Positions 8,972-17,976 of a stretch of 24,437 nt of DNA are shown here, piece after piece; the stretch's first letter is position 1, and each line of letters starts with the position of its first letter. Source of the stretch: Bacteroidales bacterium. GTDB taxonomy: Bacteria; Bacteroidota; Bacteroidia; Bacteroidales; F082. The notes under the pieces were generated by a model. The model was given only the letters and a program-made list of their open reading frames with translations, was not told where the DNA came from and searched no databases. Both the position numbers and the translations under genes were made by a program. The stretch lies in assembly GCA_024689285.1 (NCBI GenBank), contig JAILDR010000202.1:1-24437 (forward strand), written 5' to 3'.

Positions 8972-10949
8972 GGATGCTGTCGTTGGTTAAAGCAATTGTG
9001 TCTATAGTTATTTTTAGATTGTTGTTTATCATTCTTTTATTGTATTCCTCTAAGTATAGGTACAACTTGTCAAAGATGTCGGGGCATTGTAGTCGGTCAA
9101 TAAGGTTGTCGTTCAATAATGGGTCAAGGTGAGGTTTGTAAATGCCGTATGGCTGTTGTCCGTCGCTCTGAACGAGATATAAACCGTCGCAGTATTGGTA
9201 GGTGAGGTTGAAATAGCTGATGAAAGCTTGTTCGGTGCTGTCGTTGAATAGGTTGCGACCGAAGCAGAACAGCGTGTCGTTCACTTTTAGAGTGGAAAGT
9301 ATGGAAGGTCCCAGGTCGATTTGCTGCGCTATCTCAGAACAATGTTGAGGCTCGATGCGTTCAGGCCAGTAGAAAGCCAAAGGAATGGCGTACATGCCCC
9401 AAACGTTGCTGTATATGGGCTGAAAGTGCTCGTCGTTTGAGTAATCGGAAGTGATGACAAACAGCGTGTTGTCAAACCAGGGCATTTGTGAAGCGGTATG
9501 GAAGAAGTCGCGGAGGGCACAGTCTGTATAGTAGACGGTCTTCTCGAAGCCGGTCCAGTAGTAGCTTTCTTCCGGGAAACAGAAGTCTTTCGGCACCTTG
9601 TAAGGGTAGCGTGTCGACAGCATGTAGATGGCCGTAGCGAAAGGCTTGTGGACGCGATTTAAAGCTTGGCAGGCATATTGCAGGAACGGTCCGTCATAAA
9701 TGCCCCAACGTCCATCGTAATCAGCATCGTCGCCATATTCCACGCGGCCAAAATAGTTCTTGAATCCTGCGCGGTGTGCAAATTGGTCGAAACCCATCAC
9801 GCCGTTGCTGCCGCCATGCATGAAGATGGTGTTGTAGCCGTGTGCCTGTAGGTGTTGCGCAAATGCCTCAAAATCGTTGTCAGCATATTTCGAATTGATG
9901 AAGCCGTCGTTCATCAACGAAGGGATGCCTGCCAATAATGCTGGAAGCGCCTCAACGCTGCGTCGACTGTTGGAACGACCGTCGAAGGTGAGGCTTTGCG
10001 ATAAAAGCGAGTCAATGAAAGGCGTGAGATTGAACCGATGTTTTGGATTGTAGTAGCGTGTCATTTCCTGCCCGATGCCTTTCAGGATGATGACGACGAC
10101 ATTGGAGGGTAATGTGTCCGTAATCAGACTGTCGGCAACGAGGAAACGGTTGGCGGTTAGGTCTGTATGAATAAAGGAATCGGTGGCTTCTGTGTGCATG
10201 TGTTGCGGCTCAACGGGCTTTTCCTTGCTGCTGAGGATACAAAACGGCGTGTTGAGCAGAATGGGGACATTCTGTGGACTGGTGTAACGTAGTGTCATTT
10301 CCATGTCGATATGTTTGGACTTCAGCTCGTTGCGCCAAGACAAAAGGCTCAATATGAGCATTAGCAGCAAACTGACCACCTGACGGAGCTTCCACCTTTT
10401 GATAACATGTTTTTTATCTTCGAGAAGTCTCGTGTGTCTTGCTACTACATTGATAACCAGTACGGAAAGGATGTATATGACAAGCAGATACCAATGGTCG
10501 AATAACACTTGTCCTATAGTGCCCCATGAGATTTCATCGGAGACATGCAATAGCCTAAGGAATTCAATACTGAGGTGCCGTCCGAAGAATCGGAAAGTGA
10601 TGATGTCGATGAAATTGAGTAGGATGGCTAATGCATTGGTTGCTATGTAGATAAAGTCTGAAATCTGTTGAGGGACGCGGCTGAAGATTTTCCGGGAAGG
10701 GAAACAATAATAAAGGATAAGCGGCAGATTGAGCACCACCGTGACGGCAAGGTCGAACTTCATGCCGTAGAAAAAGAGGAACAAGGCCTCGACGAGTGAA
10801 GTTTGGTGGAAGAACTGCATGTTGAACAGATAGAGCAGCCAACGGCTGACGCTCAACGCCAATAAGCTCGCCAACAGCCTGTAAACAAGCAGTATAGGTG
10901 GCGATGTCAGCCATTCTTTTTTCTGTTTTTTGCGTGTTTGATAGTTCAT
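8949..10949 (-). CDS. LtaS-like membrane sulfatase-fold protein, catalytic residues altered
   Basis: This is a member of the lipoteichoic-acid-synthase/alkaline-phosphatase superfamily (666 aa from the ATG at 10949; an in-frame ATG at 11000 lies upstream of the likely -7 box). The N-terminus has five hydrophobic helices (about 12-200), followed by a periplasmic sulfatase fold. In active relatives the metal- and substrate-binding positions read ESF, nucleophile Thr/Ser, SSHxP and DH. Here they read [13 protein letters not shown] (Glu replaced by K290), [15 protein letters not shown] (Ser kept, S331), LSTRYPY (His replaced by R447) and ITSDYSNDE (His replaced by Y503). The [11 protein letters not shown] landmark is kept, so the fold should be intact. 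It heads the minus-strand operon. I infer a non-catalytic or altered role in envelope biology. Confidence 0.85.
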   Translation of the reverse strand: MNYQTRKKQKKEWLTSPPILLVYRLLASLLALSVSRWLLYLFNMQFFHQTSLVEALFLFFYGMKFDLAVTVVLNLPLILYYCFPSRKIFSRVPQQISDFIYIATNALAILLNFIDIITFRFFGRHLSIEFLRLLHVSDEISWGTIGQVLFDHWYLLVIYILSVLVINVVARHTRLLEDKKHVIKRWKLRQVVSLLLMLILSLLSWRNELKSKHIDMEMTLRYTSPQNVPILLNTPFCILSSKEKPVEPQHMHTEATDSFIHTDLTANRFLVADSLITDTLPSNVVVIILKGIGQEMTRYYNPKHRFNLTPFIDSLLSQSLTFDGRSNSRRSVEALPALLAGIPSLMNDGFINSKYADNDFEAFAQHLQAHGYNTIFMHGGSNGVMGFDQFAHRAGFKNYFGRVEYGDDADYDGRWGIYDGPFLQYACQALNRVHKPFATAIYMLSTRYPYKVPKDFCFPEESYYWTGFEKTVYYTDCALRDFFHTASQMPWFDNTLFVITSDYSNDEHFQPIYSNVWGMYAIPLAFYWPERIEPQHCSEIAQQIDLGPSILSTLKVNDTLFCFGRNLFNDSTEQAFISYFNLTYQYCDGLYLVQSDGQQPYGIYKPHLDPLLNDNLIDRLQCPDIFDKLYLYLEEYNKRMINNNLKITIDTIALTNDSIHETQERQ

Positions 10950-10967
10950 GCCACAGCTTTTGCGGTG

Positions 10968-10975
10968 CAAATTTA
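10968..10975 (-). promoter_or_regulatory. -7 box for the LtaS-like operon
   Basis: Read on the minus strand this is TAAATTTG, matching TAnnTTTG, and it lies about 19 bp before the chosen ATG at 10949. A minus-strand TTTG (11001-10998) lies 22 bp further upstream, slightly longer than the usual 19. It shares the short intergenic space with the divergent M23 promoter. Confidence 0.5.
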
Positions 10976-10987
10976 GAGAAAAAAATC

Positions 10988-10995
10988 TATCTTTG
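10988..10995 (+). promoter_or_regulatory. -7 box for the M23 peptidase gene
   Basis: TATCTTTG matches the Bacteroidota -7 consensus and lies 16 bp before the ATG at 11012, implying a very short leader. The only TTTG upstream (10959-10962) is 25 bp away, longer than usual. The two divergent -7 boxes are only 12 bp apart. Confidence 0.5.
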
Positions 10996-11011
10996 CGCAA
11001 AATTTGACATT

Positions 11012-12718
11012 ATGAGATTGCGTCCATTTATCGTTTTATTGCTGGCCCTGTCTGTAGCGGGCCTTAAAGCGCAGGAAAGTTTCCCTCAATATGGCAGCCC
11101 GCTTGACATCCCGCTTTACCTTTCTGCCACCTTTGGCGAAATACGTCCCAATCACATCCACGCTGGCCTTGATATTAAGACTCAGGGGGTGGAAGGAAAG
11201 AAAGTGTTTGCTGTGGCCGATGGCTATATCAGTCGTATTGGCGTTTCGCCTTACGGATATGGTAATGTTCTGTATATCACGCATTACGATGGATATACGA
11301 GTGTCTACGCACATTTGCAGCGTTTCTCTGGTGAAATCGCAAGGTACGTGAAGGATTACCAATACAAGCACAAGAAATTCGCTTCGCAAATCTATCCTGA
11401 CAAGGATAAGTTTCCCGTCAAGAAAGGCGACCTGATTGCCTATGCGGGTAATTCGGGAGGCTCTGGCGGACCGCATCTGCATTTTGAAATCCGCCACACG
11501 GCGAGCGAGAAACCCGTCAATCCGTTGTATTTTGGCTATAAAATTGCTGATAATGTAAAGCCGTTAATACAAGGTGTTTCGGTCTATCCTTTGGGTGATG
11601 AGTCGACGCTGGAGAATGGCATTAAGCCGATATATTTCGATGTTACGAATGAAAATGGACGATACAGCCTGAAAGACAAGAATTTCGTTCATGCCAATGG
11701 CGAAATTTCTTTTGGCATCCGCACTTTCGACCAAGTGGGCACTTCGACCAACAAGAATGGCCCTTATCTTTACGAGCTTTTTCTTGATGACAAGCTGGCT
11801 TTTCAAGTGGAGGCTGACAGCTTCTCTTACAACGAGCCTCGTTATGTGAACAGCTTGCTTGACTATCGCCGCTATAAACAGAAGAAATCGAGTTATGTGC
11901 GCACGGAGACCGACCCGTTTAACAAATTGCAGATGATTGCCAAACGTAATGGCACGGTGACAGTAGGGGAGGGTGACACGGTGAACGTATGCTTCAAAAT
12001 TAGTGACTATTCCGGCAACAGTTCCAGCATCAGTTTCAAGTTGGTGGGTACCGCACCTGTCTATGTGGAACGCCCGCAACATCGCCGCAGCGAGTATTTC
12101 GTGAAGGCTGATGGCTCTATGAATGCTGACATCACCATCGAAGATTTCAACGTCTCGATGGAATACGGCACGCTTTTCCGTGATGAGTGGATTCAGACTG
12201 GTCAGCGCGATGAAAAGGGCTGCTGCTCTCGTATTTATCGTTTTGGTACCGACGGAATGACAACTTTTAAGCCGTTCACTGTTCGCATCCGTCCCACAGC
12301 GGAATGGGCTGATCACCCCAAGAAGTTCATCGCCTATATCGATGGCGGAGGCAAGGTGTCGTCGCTGGGTGGCAAGATGAAGAATGGCTATATGGAGACG
12401 ACGACGCGCAATCTGGGCGAGTTTACCATCAAGATTGACACCATCGCGCCTAAAGTCTCGGCTTCGAATTTCAAGGACGGCCAGTCGGTGAGCAAACTGA
12501 GCTCGCTGCGCTTTAAGATTTCAGATAACATGACTGGTATTGAGACTTACGACATCTATCTGGATGAGGTATGGGTGCTTGGCAAATACGACGCCAAGAA
12601 CGCTTTGCTATATTATGAGATTGACGAGAAAATGCCCTCTGGCACCAACAATGTGAAAGTGGTTGTCACCGATGGAGTCGGTAACAAGAAGACCTTGAAT
12701 ATGAAAGTGGTGCGATAA
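11012..12718 (+). CDS. Secreted M23-family zinc metallopeptidase
   Basis: This is a LytM/M23-type peptidoglycan endopeptidase or scaffold, 568 aa. The ATG at 11012 gives a clean signal peptide (MRLRPFIVLLLALSVAGLKA) and follows the -7 box; the longer frame from 10898 would overlap the divergent gene and its promoter. The peptidase domain is N-terminal (about 35-175), with zinc ligands H50 and D54 in HIHAGLD, the YAHL His (H101) and the HLHF motif (H155, H157), so it appears catalytically complete. There is an insertion rich in Lys and Tyr between YAHL and HLHF. The remaining ~390 residues are beta-rich, probably Ig-like or adhesive domains in the periplasm. It converges with the RluA-type gene with a 2-bp gap. 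Confidence 0.9.
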   Translation: MRLRPFIVLLLALSVAGLKAQESFPQYGSPLDIPLYLSATFGEIRPNHIHAGLDIKTQGVEGKKVFAVADGYISRIGVSPYGYGNVLYITHYDGYTSVYAHLQRFSGEIARYVKDYQYKHKKFASQIYPDKDKFPVKKGDLIAYAGNSGGSGGPHLHFEIRHTASEKPVNPLYFGYKIADNVKPLIQGVSVYPLGDESTLENGIKPIYFDVTNENGRYSLKDKNFVHANGEISFGIRTFDQVGTSTNKNGPYLYELFLDDKLAFQVEADSFSYNEPRYVNSLLDYRRYKQKKSSYVRTETDPFNKLQMIAKRNGTVTVGEGDTVNVCFKISDYSGNSSSISFKLVGTAPVYVERPQHRRSEYFVKADGSMNADITIEDFNVSMEYGTLFRDEWIQTGQRDEKGCCSRIYRFGTDGMTTFKPFTVRIRPTAEWADHPKKFIAYIDGGGKVSSLGGKMKNGYMETTTRNLGEFTIKIDTIAPKVSASNFKDGQSVSKLSSLRFKISDNMTGIETYDIYLDEVWVLGKYDAKNALLYYEIDEKMPSGTNNVKVVVTDGVGNKKTLNMKVVR

Positions 12719-12720
12719 GA

Positions 12721-13629
12721 CTAAGATTTTGGGAAAGGCCGTCCAAACGCCGATGGGAATGGTGTTTCAAACTCCATGTCCTTGTCCTTCAGTGGGTGAT
12801 GGAAGCAAAGCCGATAGGCATGGAGGCACAAGCGGCCAAGTGAGTTGTCGCCGTTGCCATATTTTATGTCGCCCACCACAGGATGCCCGATGTCGGCCAT
12901 GTGGACACGAATCTGGTTCTTGCGACCCGTCTGCAAGGTCAATTCCACTAATGAGTATTTTTTTGTGGTCATCAGCGTTTCGTAGTAGGTTTGCGCAAAC
13001 TTGCCTCCGTTGTCGGTCGGACTGCTGTAGGTGATGAATGCTTTGTTGTCTTTCAGCCACGATTCCACCTTGCCTTCTTGCTGCTCCATCTCGCCGCATA
13101 CTACGGCCACGTAACGCCTGTCGTATACGATGTTCTTCCAGTCTTCTTCAAACTTCAGGGCGACATCCTTGCTTTTGGCAAACAGCATCAGGCCGGAGGT
13201 GTCGCGGTCAAGGCGATGGATGGTGTGGGCGCGGCATCGTTGTTGGGTGGCGATGAAGTATTGGTTCAGTATACCTTGCGCGGTGTCCTTTTCCTTGGTG
13301 GGGCTATTGGTCAGCAAACCTTCTTTCTTCTCGATGACCAAAAGGTATTTGTCTTCGTATACAATTTTCAGTTTCGGGTTTTGGAAACGCTCTCGGGCCG
13401 TAGGCTTCCCGATTTCCACAATCATGCCGGGCTGAAGGACGAAATCGAACTGCGAGGTGCGCGTGCCGTCGACGCTGACAACTTTGTTGGCCAACATGCG
13501 CTTCACCTTGCTACGGCTGATGCCTTCCATTTTCTTCATGAGGAATTCCATGAGTTTTGTTTCTTCCGAAACGTTGAATTTCAGCGGGTTGTCTTTTGAA
13601 TGGGGTGCTTTGTGTTTGTCGTTTTTCAT
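12721..13629 (-). CDS. RluA-family pseudouridine synthase with S4 domain
   Basis: This is an RNA pseudouridine synthase, 302 aa, with an S4 RNA-binding domain (about 18-75, including SRSKVKRMLANKVVSVDG) followed by an RluA catalytic domain. The catalytic motif HRLDRDTSG carries Asp141. The other family landmarks are present: QTGRKNQIRVHMADIGHPVVGD, then LHAYRLCFHHP. The substrate (rRNA or tRNA uridine) cannot be set from sequence alone; a 23S rRNA target would fit the RluC/D branch. It lies 28 bp downstream of dnaB on the same strand and probably shares its transcript. Confidence 0.9.
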   Translation of the reverse strand: MKNDKHKAPHSKDNPLKFNVSEETKLMEFLMKKMEGISRSKVKRMLANKVVSVDGTRTSQFDFVLQPGMIVEIGKPTARERFQNPKLKIVYEDKYLLVIEKKEGLLTNSPTKEKDTAQGILNQYFIATQQRCRAHTIHRLDRDTSGLMLFAKSKDVALKFEEDWKNIVYDRRYVAVVCGEMEQQEGKVESWLKDNKAFITYSSPTDNGGKFAQTYYETLMTTKKYSLVELTLQTGRKNQIRVHMADIGHPVVGDIKYGNGDNSLGRLCLHAYRLCFHHPLKDKDMEFETPFPSAFGRPFPKS

Positions 13630-13657
13630 CTAATCTTGAAATTTTGAAATTGCAGGT

Positions 13658-15217
13658 TTAGAATGGGTCGGGGATGTCGGATGTGATGGTCGGATAAGGG
13701 GTCATGCCTTCGTCGTTGTTCATCTTGGAGCCAAGAACCATTGAGCCGCTGTCAAACTGGTTGTTGGGCCCGATGCTGGTAAACTCGCTGTTGTCGAAGT
13801 CATTCCCCAATTCCTCGAATCTGGCATACTGTCCCACGAACCTCAGATTTACCTCGCCCAGCTTGCCGTTACGGTGCTTGGCGATGTCGATGATGCTGAA
13901 TCCCTTGGGCTTGTCTTCGGCATCGGCTTCGTTCTTGTAGTATTCTGGACGGTAAATAAACATCACCATATCGGCATCCTGCTCAATGGCACCTGATTCG
14001 CGCAAGTCGGAGAGGATGGGCTTTTTGGATCCGGGACGCTGCTCCACGCTACGGCTCAGCTGTGAAAGTGCCAATACGGGAATCTCAAGCTCTTTGGCCA
14101 AACTCTTCAGCGAGCGTGAGATGGTGCTGATTTCCTGCTCGCGGTTGAGTCCCTTGTCGCCCTTGGCGGTCATCAGTTGCAGGTAGTCGATGAAGACCAT
14201 CTGAATATCATGCTGTTGCTTCAACCGTCGGCATTTGGCGCGTAACTCGAAGACGGAGAGCTGTGGCGTGTCGTCGATGAAAATGGGGGCGTCTGTCAGG
14301 GGGGTGACTTTGGTGCTCAGCTGTTGCCACTCGTAATCGGCCAGGTCGCCACTGCGCAGCTTGTCGGCTGTGAGTGAGGTCTCTGTTGAGATAAGACGTG
14401 TGACCAACTGAACCGACGACATCTCCAACGAGAAGAACGCCACCGGACGTTTGTGTTCGACGGCGGCATTGCGGGCCAGATTGAGGGCGAAGGCTGTCTT
14501 ACCCATACTGGGACGCGCGGCCAAGATGATGAGGTCGGATTTCTGCCAGCCTTGTGTGATACGGTCGAGTTCTGTGTAACCCGATGGCACACCGCGCAGT
14601 TTGTTGTCGCTGTTCTTTGCGTTTTGTATCTCTTTGATGGCCTTGCTGACCAAGTCTTGCATCGAGTCGTAGCTGCGGCGCAGGTTGTTCTCGCTGATTT
14701 GAAACAAGTTGCTCTCGGCTTTGTCAAGCAGGTCGAACACGTCGGTTGTGTCTTCAAAAGCCTCGTGAATCATGTCTGAAGAAACCTGAATCAGTTGACG
14801 CTGAATGTGTTTCTGCATGATGATACGGGCATGATATTCGATATTGGCAGCAGAAACGACGCGGTTGGTGAGTTTCGATATGTAGTAGGCTCCTCCGACC
14901 ATCTCCAGCTCGCCACGAAATTTCAGCTCGTTGGTAACGGTCAGAATGTCAATGGGGTCTGACTTTCCAAACAAGTCTTTGATGGCAGCAAAGATTTTCT
15001 GGTGTTTGTCGAGGTAGAACGCTTCGGGAGTAAGGATGTCGATGACCTCGTTGACAGCTTCCTTCTCCAGCATCAGGGCTCCCAGCACGACCTCCTCCAG
15101 GTCGGTGGCTTGTGGTGGTATGCGTCCTTGGCTTGAAAAGACCTGTTCCGGGGTCAATATGTTGCGTCGTGCAGTATCTCCGAATGGACGGCGGGTAATG
15201 GTTGTATCGTTTGGCAT
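13658..15217 (-). CDS. dnaB: Replicative DNA helicase DnaB
   Basis: This is the hexameric 5'-3' helicase that drives the replication fork, 519 aa. The N-terminal primase-interacting domain starts at about residue 33 (PPQATDLEEVVLGALMLE), a linker leads to the RecA-like motor, and Walker A is ARPSMGKT (234-241), with the downstream FFSLEM motif. Walker B is VFIDYLQLM (about 341-349), and the SQLSRSVEQRP and DLRESGAIEQDADMV motifs follow. No intein is present. The C-terminal ~50 residues are Asn/Asp/Ser-rich and probably disordered. The start at 15217 is supported by a -7 box 22 bp upstream. Confidence 0.97.
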   Translation of the reverse strand: MPNDTTITRRPFGDTARRNILTPEQVFSSQGRIPPQATDLEEVVLGALMLEKEAVNEVIDILTPEAFYLDKHQKIFAAIKDLFGKSDPIDILTVTNELKFRGELEMVGGAYYISKLTNRVVSAANIEYHARIIMQKHIQRQLIQVSSDMIHEAFEDTTDVFDLLDKAESNLFQISENNLRRSYDSMQDLVSKAIKEIQNAKNSDNKLRGVPSGYTELDRITQGWQKSDLIILAARPSMGKTAFALNLARNAAVEHKRPVAFFSLEMSSVQLVTRLISTETSLTADKLRSGDLADYEWQQLSTKVTPLTDAPIFIDDTPQLSVFELRAKCRRLKQQHDIQMVFIDYLQLMTAKGDKGLNREQEISTISRSLKSLAKELEIPVLALSQLSRSVEQRPGSKKPILSDLRESGAIEQDADMVMFIYRPEYYKNEADAEDKPKGFSIIDIAKHRNGKLGEVNLRFVGQYARFEELGNDFDNSEFTSIGPNNQFDSGSMVLGSKMNNDEGMTPYPTITSDIPDPF

Positions 15218-15239
15218 AAAACAGTCGTATTTGAGAGGG

Positions 15240-15247
15240 CAAAAATA
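15240..15247 (-). promoter_or_regulatory. -7 box upstream of dnaB
   Basis: On the minus strand this reads TATTTTTG, a strong match to TAnnTTTG, 22 bp before the dnaB ATG. No good -33 TTTG is seen at 19 bp. It lies in the 76-bp gap between the DUF2779 gene's stop and dnaB. Confidence 0.55.
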
Positions 15248-15293
15248 CGAAATCTAATCCGTCTTGAATGGGCCCTGACGAAGAAGTTATCAA

Positions 15294-16700
15294 CTACTTG
15301 AAAAAGTGTTGATAAGTTTTTGCAACCATCTCGTTTTCAGTAATTAAATCTTCCTTGGCCTGTTGATAACCTATCAAGTCGCGGCTGGTGGCTTCTACCA
15401 ATATACGGCTGTGTTCAAACAACTTAAAGGCTGGAAACAACGCCTCCGAAAGACGTTGTAGCGTGAAGCCCCGCTTGATGCTTGGGTGGTAGAAATTGGC
15501 TTGTTGAAGCACATCAAAGAGATTGAAGACCTTGTAGCCGACTTCTTTGTTTTGGATGATTTCGTGGCGCAATAGGATAGTGGTGAAATTTTGTGGCGTG
15601 AAACACACAATCAAATCGTAACGAGACAGTTTCTCTATCAGGATGGGGATGGACGCTTTCCAGCGGCTATGGTCGTCGAAGCAGTCCCAAACGTAGTTGC
15701 CCTCGTCCTCGTGTTCGCCTTGCAGGGCAAAAGCCAAAATCATTTCCTCGTAAGGTTTAGTGCCGTCAATTTCGGGCACCGCAGGCCGATGCAAAAGCAG
15801 GTTCAAAAAGGCGATGGATTTTGGCTTTGGTTGTGGTGTAAGCGAGTAAAGCGTTTTATAATCAATATAGTACGAGTTTGTTTCCAAAGCCTCTATTTGG
15901 CGCGCCTCTAAGGAGTCTGACGCTACTTGCCGAAGCATCTTTTCATTTGAATTGATACCGCTGAAATAGTTTTGGAAAAGTGTCTCTTCTTCCATCGCTG
16001 TGGTGTAAAGAAAGCTGTTTTTGGGAATGAGTTTCCAACAATGGCCTTGAAAATCACATGGATATGGATTGTTGCATTGTGTCCCGATGTTGACCAAAGG
16101 GGAGTGGGGCAGGGCAACCACATGCTTCAGCCGTTCGACGTTCTGCGCTACAAAACCTTCCCTCTCCACCACATAATCCATCACCGACTCCAATTTGAAC
16201 AATTGCTTTGCATCAATCTCTTTGTCTTTCAAATAATCAGCGTTTAAGTACATTAGCTTGAAATCGCTTAATGGTACTTTGCAGCCGTGCAGGACGTAGT
16301 ATTGCAGGGCTGCATCGTTATAATAGGTGTCGCTGAGGCGCAAGGAGCTTTTCACTTCGATAGCCATCCATCGATCGCCGTCGCGGACCAGCATGTCAAG
16401 CATGATGAGCGTGTCGTTGTATTGGAAAACGGCTTCATACATCACCTTAATCTCCGGGTTGGAGAGGTTCAGCTTTGTTTCTTCCGCTTTTTTGGGAAAT
16501 TGCGACGGAGAGGCAGGCGACATATCGATGCCACCCGGGAAATAATCATGGGCCAACACGCCTACATCTGTCCCGCGTTGAAACTTGGCGCGTTGCTCGA
16601 TGCTGAGTTTGTCGCGCAGATAAGGATGTTTTTTCTGCATGTACAGAGCCTTAGCGCATTGTAAGCCCTTGATATATGTCGACTTGGATAAGATATGCAT
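15294..16700 (-). CDS. DUF2779 protein with Cas4-like Fe-S PD-(D/E)XK nuclease domain
   Basis: This 468-aa protein has an N-terminal domain resembling Cas4/AddB-type nucleases. It starts with a cysteine-bearing helix (STYIKGLQCAKALYM, C15), then His (AHDYF, H51), then a nuclease core D102 (MLDMLV) and E115-V-K117 (AIEVKSS). It closes with three cysteines in CNNPYPCDFQGHC (C209, C215, C221). The 1+3 cysteine arrangement is that of a [4Fe-4S] cluster holding the domain together. The C-terminal half matches the DUF2779 region (RNase H-like in this family), but the acidic pair expected near its start is not apparent (AFLNLLLHRP). It lies 2 bp after a DEDDy exonuclease, so the pair probably acts together on DNA; no cas genes or CRISPR repeats are nearby. 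Confidence 0.8.
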   Translation of the reverse strand: MHILSKSTYIKGLQCAKALYMQKKHPYLRDKLSIEQRAKFQRGTDVGVLAHDYFPGGIDMSPASPSQFPKKAEETKLNLSNPEIKVMYEAVFQYNDTLIMLDMLVRDGDRWMAIEVKSSLRLSDTYYNDAALQYYVLHGCKVPLSDFKLMYLNADYLKDKEIDAKQLFKLESVMDYVVEREGFVAQNVERLKHVVALPHSPLVNIGTQCNNPYPCDFQGHCWKLIPKNSFLYTTAMEEETLFQNYFSGINSNEKMLRQVASDSLEARQIEALETNSYYIDYKTLYSLTPQPKPKSIAFLNLLLHRPAVPEIDGTKPYEEMILAFALQGEHEDEGNYVWDCFDDHSRWKASIPILIEKLSRYDLIVCFTPQNFTTILLRHEIIQNKEVGYKVFNLFDVLQQANFYHPSIKRGFTLQRLSEALFPAFKLFEHSRILVEATSRDLIGYQQAKEDLITENEMVAKTYQHFFK

Positions 16701-16702
16701 AA

Positions 16703-17407
16703 TCAGTTGGTATAGTCAACGCAGTCTTCGGAGATGAGTGGCAGGTAGTTGTAGCGGCGCATGAGCTGGGCGATGGCCAGCACATCTTTTTGGCAGTAAG
16801 TTTGGATGCGTTCGAGGTTGTTCTCCTGCCAGTAGACGCGTCCCACTTCGCTCCCGTTGATGTCGTCTTTTGGGGTTGGAATGTCCAGTACGGCACAAAG
16901 CAGTTCCAAAGAGGTGTAGGTTTTGTAGTCGCCGAATTTCCACAGCTCCATCGTGTCGATAAATTGTGTCTCCCAGGGTTTCTTGCCGGCCACTTGCAGG
17001 ATACGTGGAATCTCGACGCCGTTGATGAGCATCCTGCGGGCGATGAACGGGAAGTCGAACTCCTTGCCGTTGTGGGCGCAAAGCTGGGCATCGAAGGTGT
17101 TGTAGTAGCGCTCCAGCATTGTGGCAAACTCCTGAAGCATAGCTTTCTCATCATGGCTGCAGAACGACTTCAGGCGGAAACGGTTGCCGTTGAAGAAGCC
17201 GACCGAGATGCAGACGATTTTGCCGAACTCGGCGTAGATGGCGGAGCGTTCGTAGAGGCTTTCGGCAGAGGCTTCTTCGTCGCTTTTACTGATTTGTTCG
17301 GCTTTTTTGGCCCACAGCGTTTGCATCCGCTCGCTCAGTTGGTCAAAGGATTTTTCTTGCGAGACGGTCTCGATGTCGAGGAACAGTATTTTGGAGAAAT
17401 CTGTCAT
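16703..17407 (-). CDS. 3'-5' exonuclease, DEDDy family (DNA polymerase B exo-like)
   Basis: This is a stand-alone proofreading-type exonuclease of 234 aa. Exo I is FLDIET (D11, E13), Exo II is CAHNGKEFDFPFI (D118), and Exo III is YCQKDVLA (Y204, D208), so all four acidic residues and the tyrosine are present. The closest family I recognise is the predicted PolB elongation-subunit 3'-5' exonuclease (PF10108). It should remove nucleotides from 3' ends of DNA, perhaps in repair with the Cas4-like nuclease encoded 2 bp downstream. It starts 12 bp after the acylphosphatase stop, so it probably belongs to the same transcript. Confidence 0.88.
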   Translation of the reverse strand: MTDFSKILFLDIETVSQEKSFDQLSERMQTLWAKKAEQISKSDEEASAESLYERSAIYAEFGKIVCISVGFFNGNRFRLKSFCSHDEKAMLQEFATMLERYYNTFDAQLCAHNGKEFDFPFIARRMLINGVEIPRILQVAGKKPWETQFIDTMELWKFGDYKTYTSLELLCAVLDIPTPKDDINGSEVGRVYWQENNLERIQTYCQKDVLAIAQLMRRYNYLPLISEDCVDYTN

Positions 17408-17419
17408 TTCAGTCGTTTG

Positions 17420-17698
17420 CTATCTGATTTCATCAAAGTCTTTGTATTGGCCAGTCGGCTCAACCGCCTTGATCTTCATGTCTGTTAAATATGAATAAGG
17501 TGTCCCTTCGCCGCAAAGCAGGGTGAAGCGTTCCAGGTCTTTTTCCTCGCCTTCGGCCTCGATATGGACGCAATCGTCGCCATAATCGTTCTCCACATAA
17601 CCGACCACATTGCATTGCAGCCCATATCGGTGCACATAGCGGCGGAACCCCACGTTGAACACACGTCCGTAAATCCTTATGTCGTAGGCTTTTCTCAT
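17420..17698 (-). CDS. acyP: Acylphosphatase
   Basis: This is a small (92 aa) acylphosphatase, which hydrolyses carboxyl-phosphate bonds such as acetyl phosphate or carbamoyl phosphate. The signature IYGRVFNVGFRRYV contains the catalytic Arg (R19), and the catalytic Asn is N37 in GYVENDYGD, at the canonical spacing of 18 residues. The usual Trp/Gly pattern GWVRN is varied to GYVEN. The C-terminal region ends with a typical beta strand followed by a short acidic tail. The ATG overlaps the DUF493 stop by ATGA. Confidence 0.88.
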   Translation of the reverse strand: MRKAYDIRIYGRVFNVGFRRYVHRYGLQCNVVGYVENDYGDDCVHIEAEGEEKDLERFTLLCGEGTPYSYLTDMKIKAVEPTGQYKDFDEIR

Positions 17699-17961
17699 AA
17701 GGCAAACTTGATGCCGGGAAGCTGTTTCAGAGCGTCGTAAACGGCGTTCATCTGTTCCTGGCTGTCGAGGTCGATGTTGTAGGTATAGGTGATGTAATTG
17801 CCTTTGGCGCTGCTTCTTGCGCTGACAAAGCTGTGTACAGTCTTGCAGTCGCTGAAGATGCGGCTAAGGCTGGCTTTGGTCTCGTCGATGGTGACTGAGG
17901 CCGCCACGATGACCTTGATGTCGAAGTTCTGAGGGAATATGAGCTTTTCTTGTTCTTCCAT
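17695..17961 (-). CDS. DUF493 (YbeD-like) family protein
   Basis: This is a small ferredoxin-like-fold protein of 88 aa in the DUF493/YbeD family. Members have an ACT-like fold and no firmly established function. The conserved pattern FPQNFDIKVIV...TIDETKASL and a C-terminal DALKQLPGIKFAL is seen. I chose the ATG at 17961; the frame extends two codons upstream only to a TTG. It overlaps acyP by 4 bp and lies 15 bp after the hydrogenase-like gene. Confidence 0.85.
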   Translation of the reverse strand: MEEQEKLIFPQNFDIKVIVAASVTIDETKASLSRIFSDCKTVHSFVSARSSAKGNYITYTYNIDLDSQEQMNAVYDALKQLPGIKFAL

Positions 17962-17976
17962 TTTCAAATCAAAACT

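Noticed and set aside
11564..12316. A 250-codon minus-strand frame inside the M23 peptidase gene
   Set aside because: It is antisense to the beta-rich C-terminal part of the peptidase and has no domain signature.
12991..13599. A 202-codon plus-strand frame antisense to the RluA-type gene
   Set aside because: The opposite strand encodes a complete pseudouridine synthase with catalytic HRLD; this frame shows no family features.
15294..16700. Cas4-like protein as part of a CRISPR-Cas locus
   Set aside because: No cas1, cas2 or other cas genes and no regularly spaced repeats are present; neighbours are housekeeping or repair-type genes.
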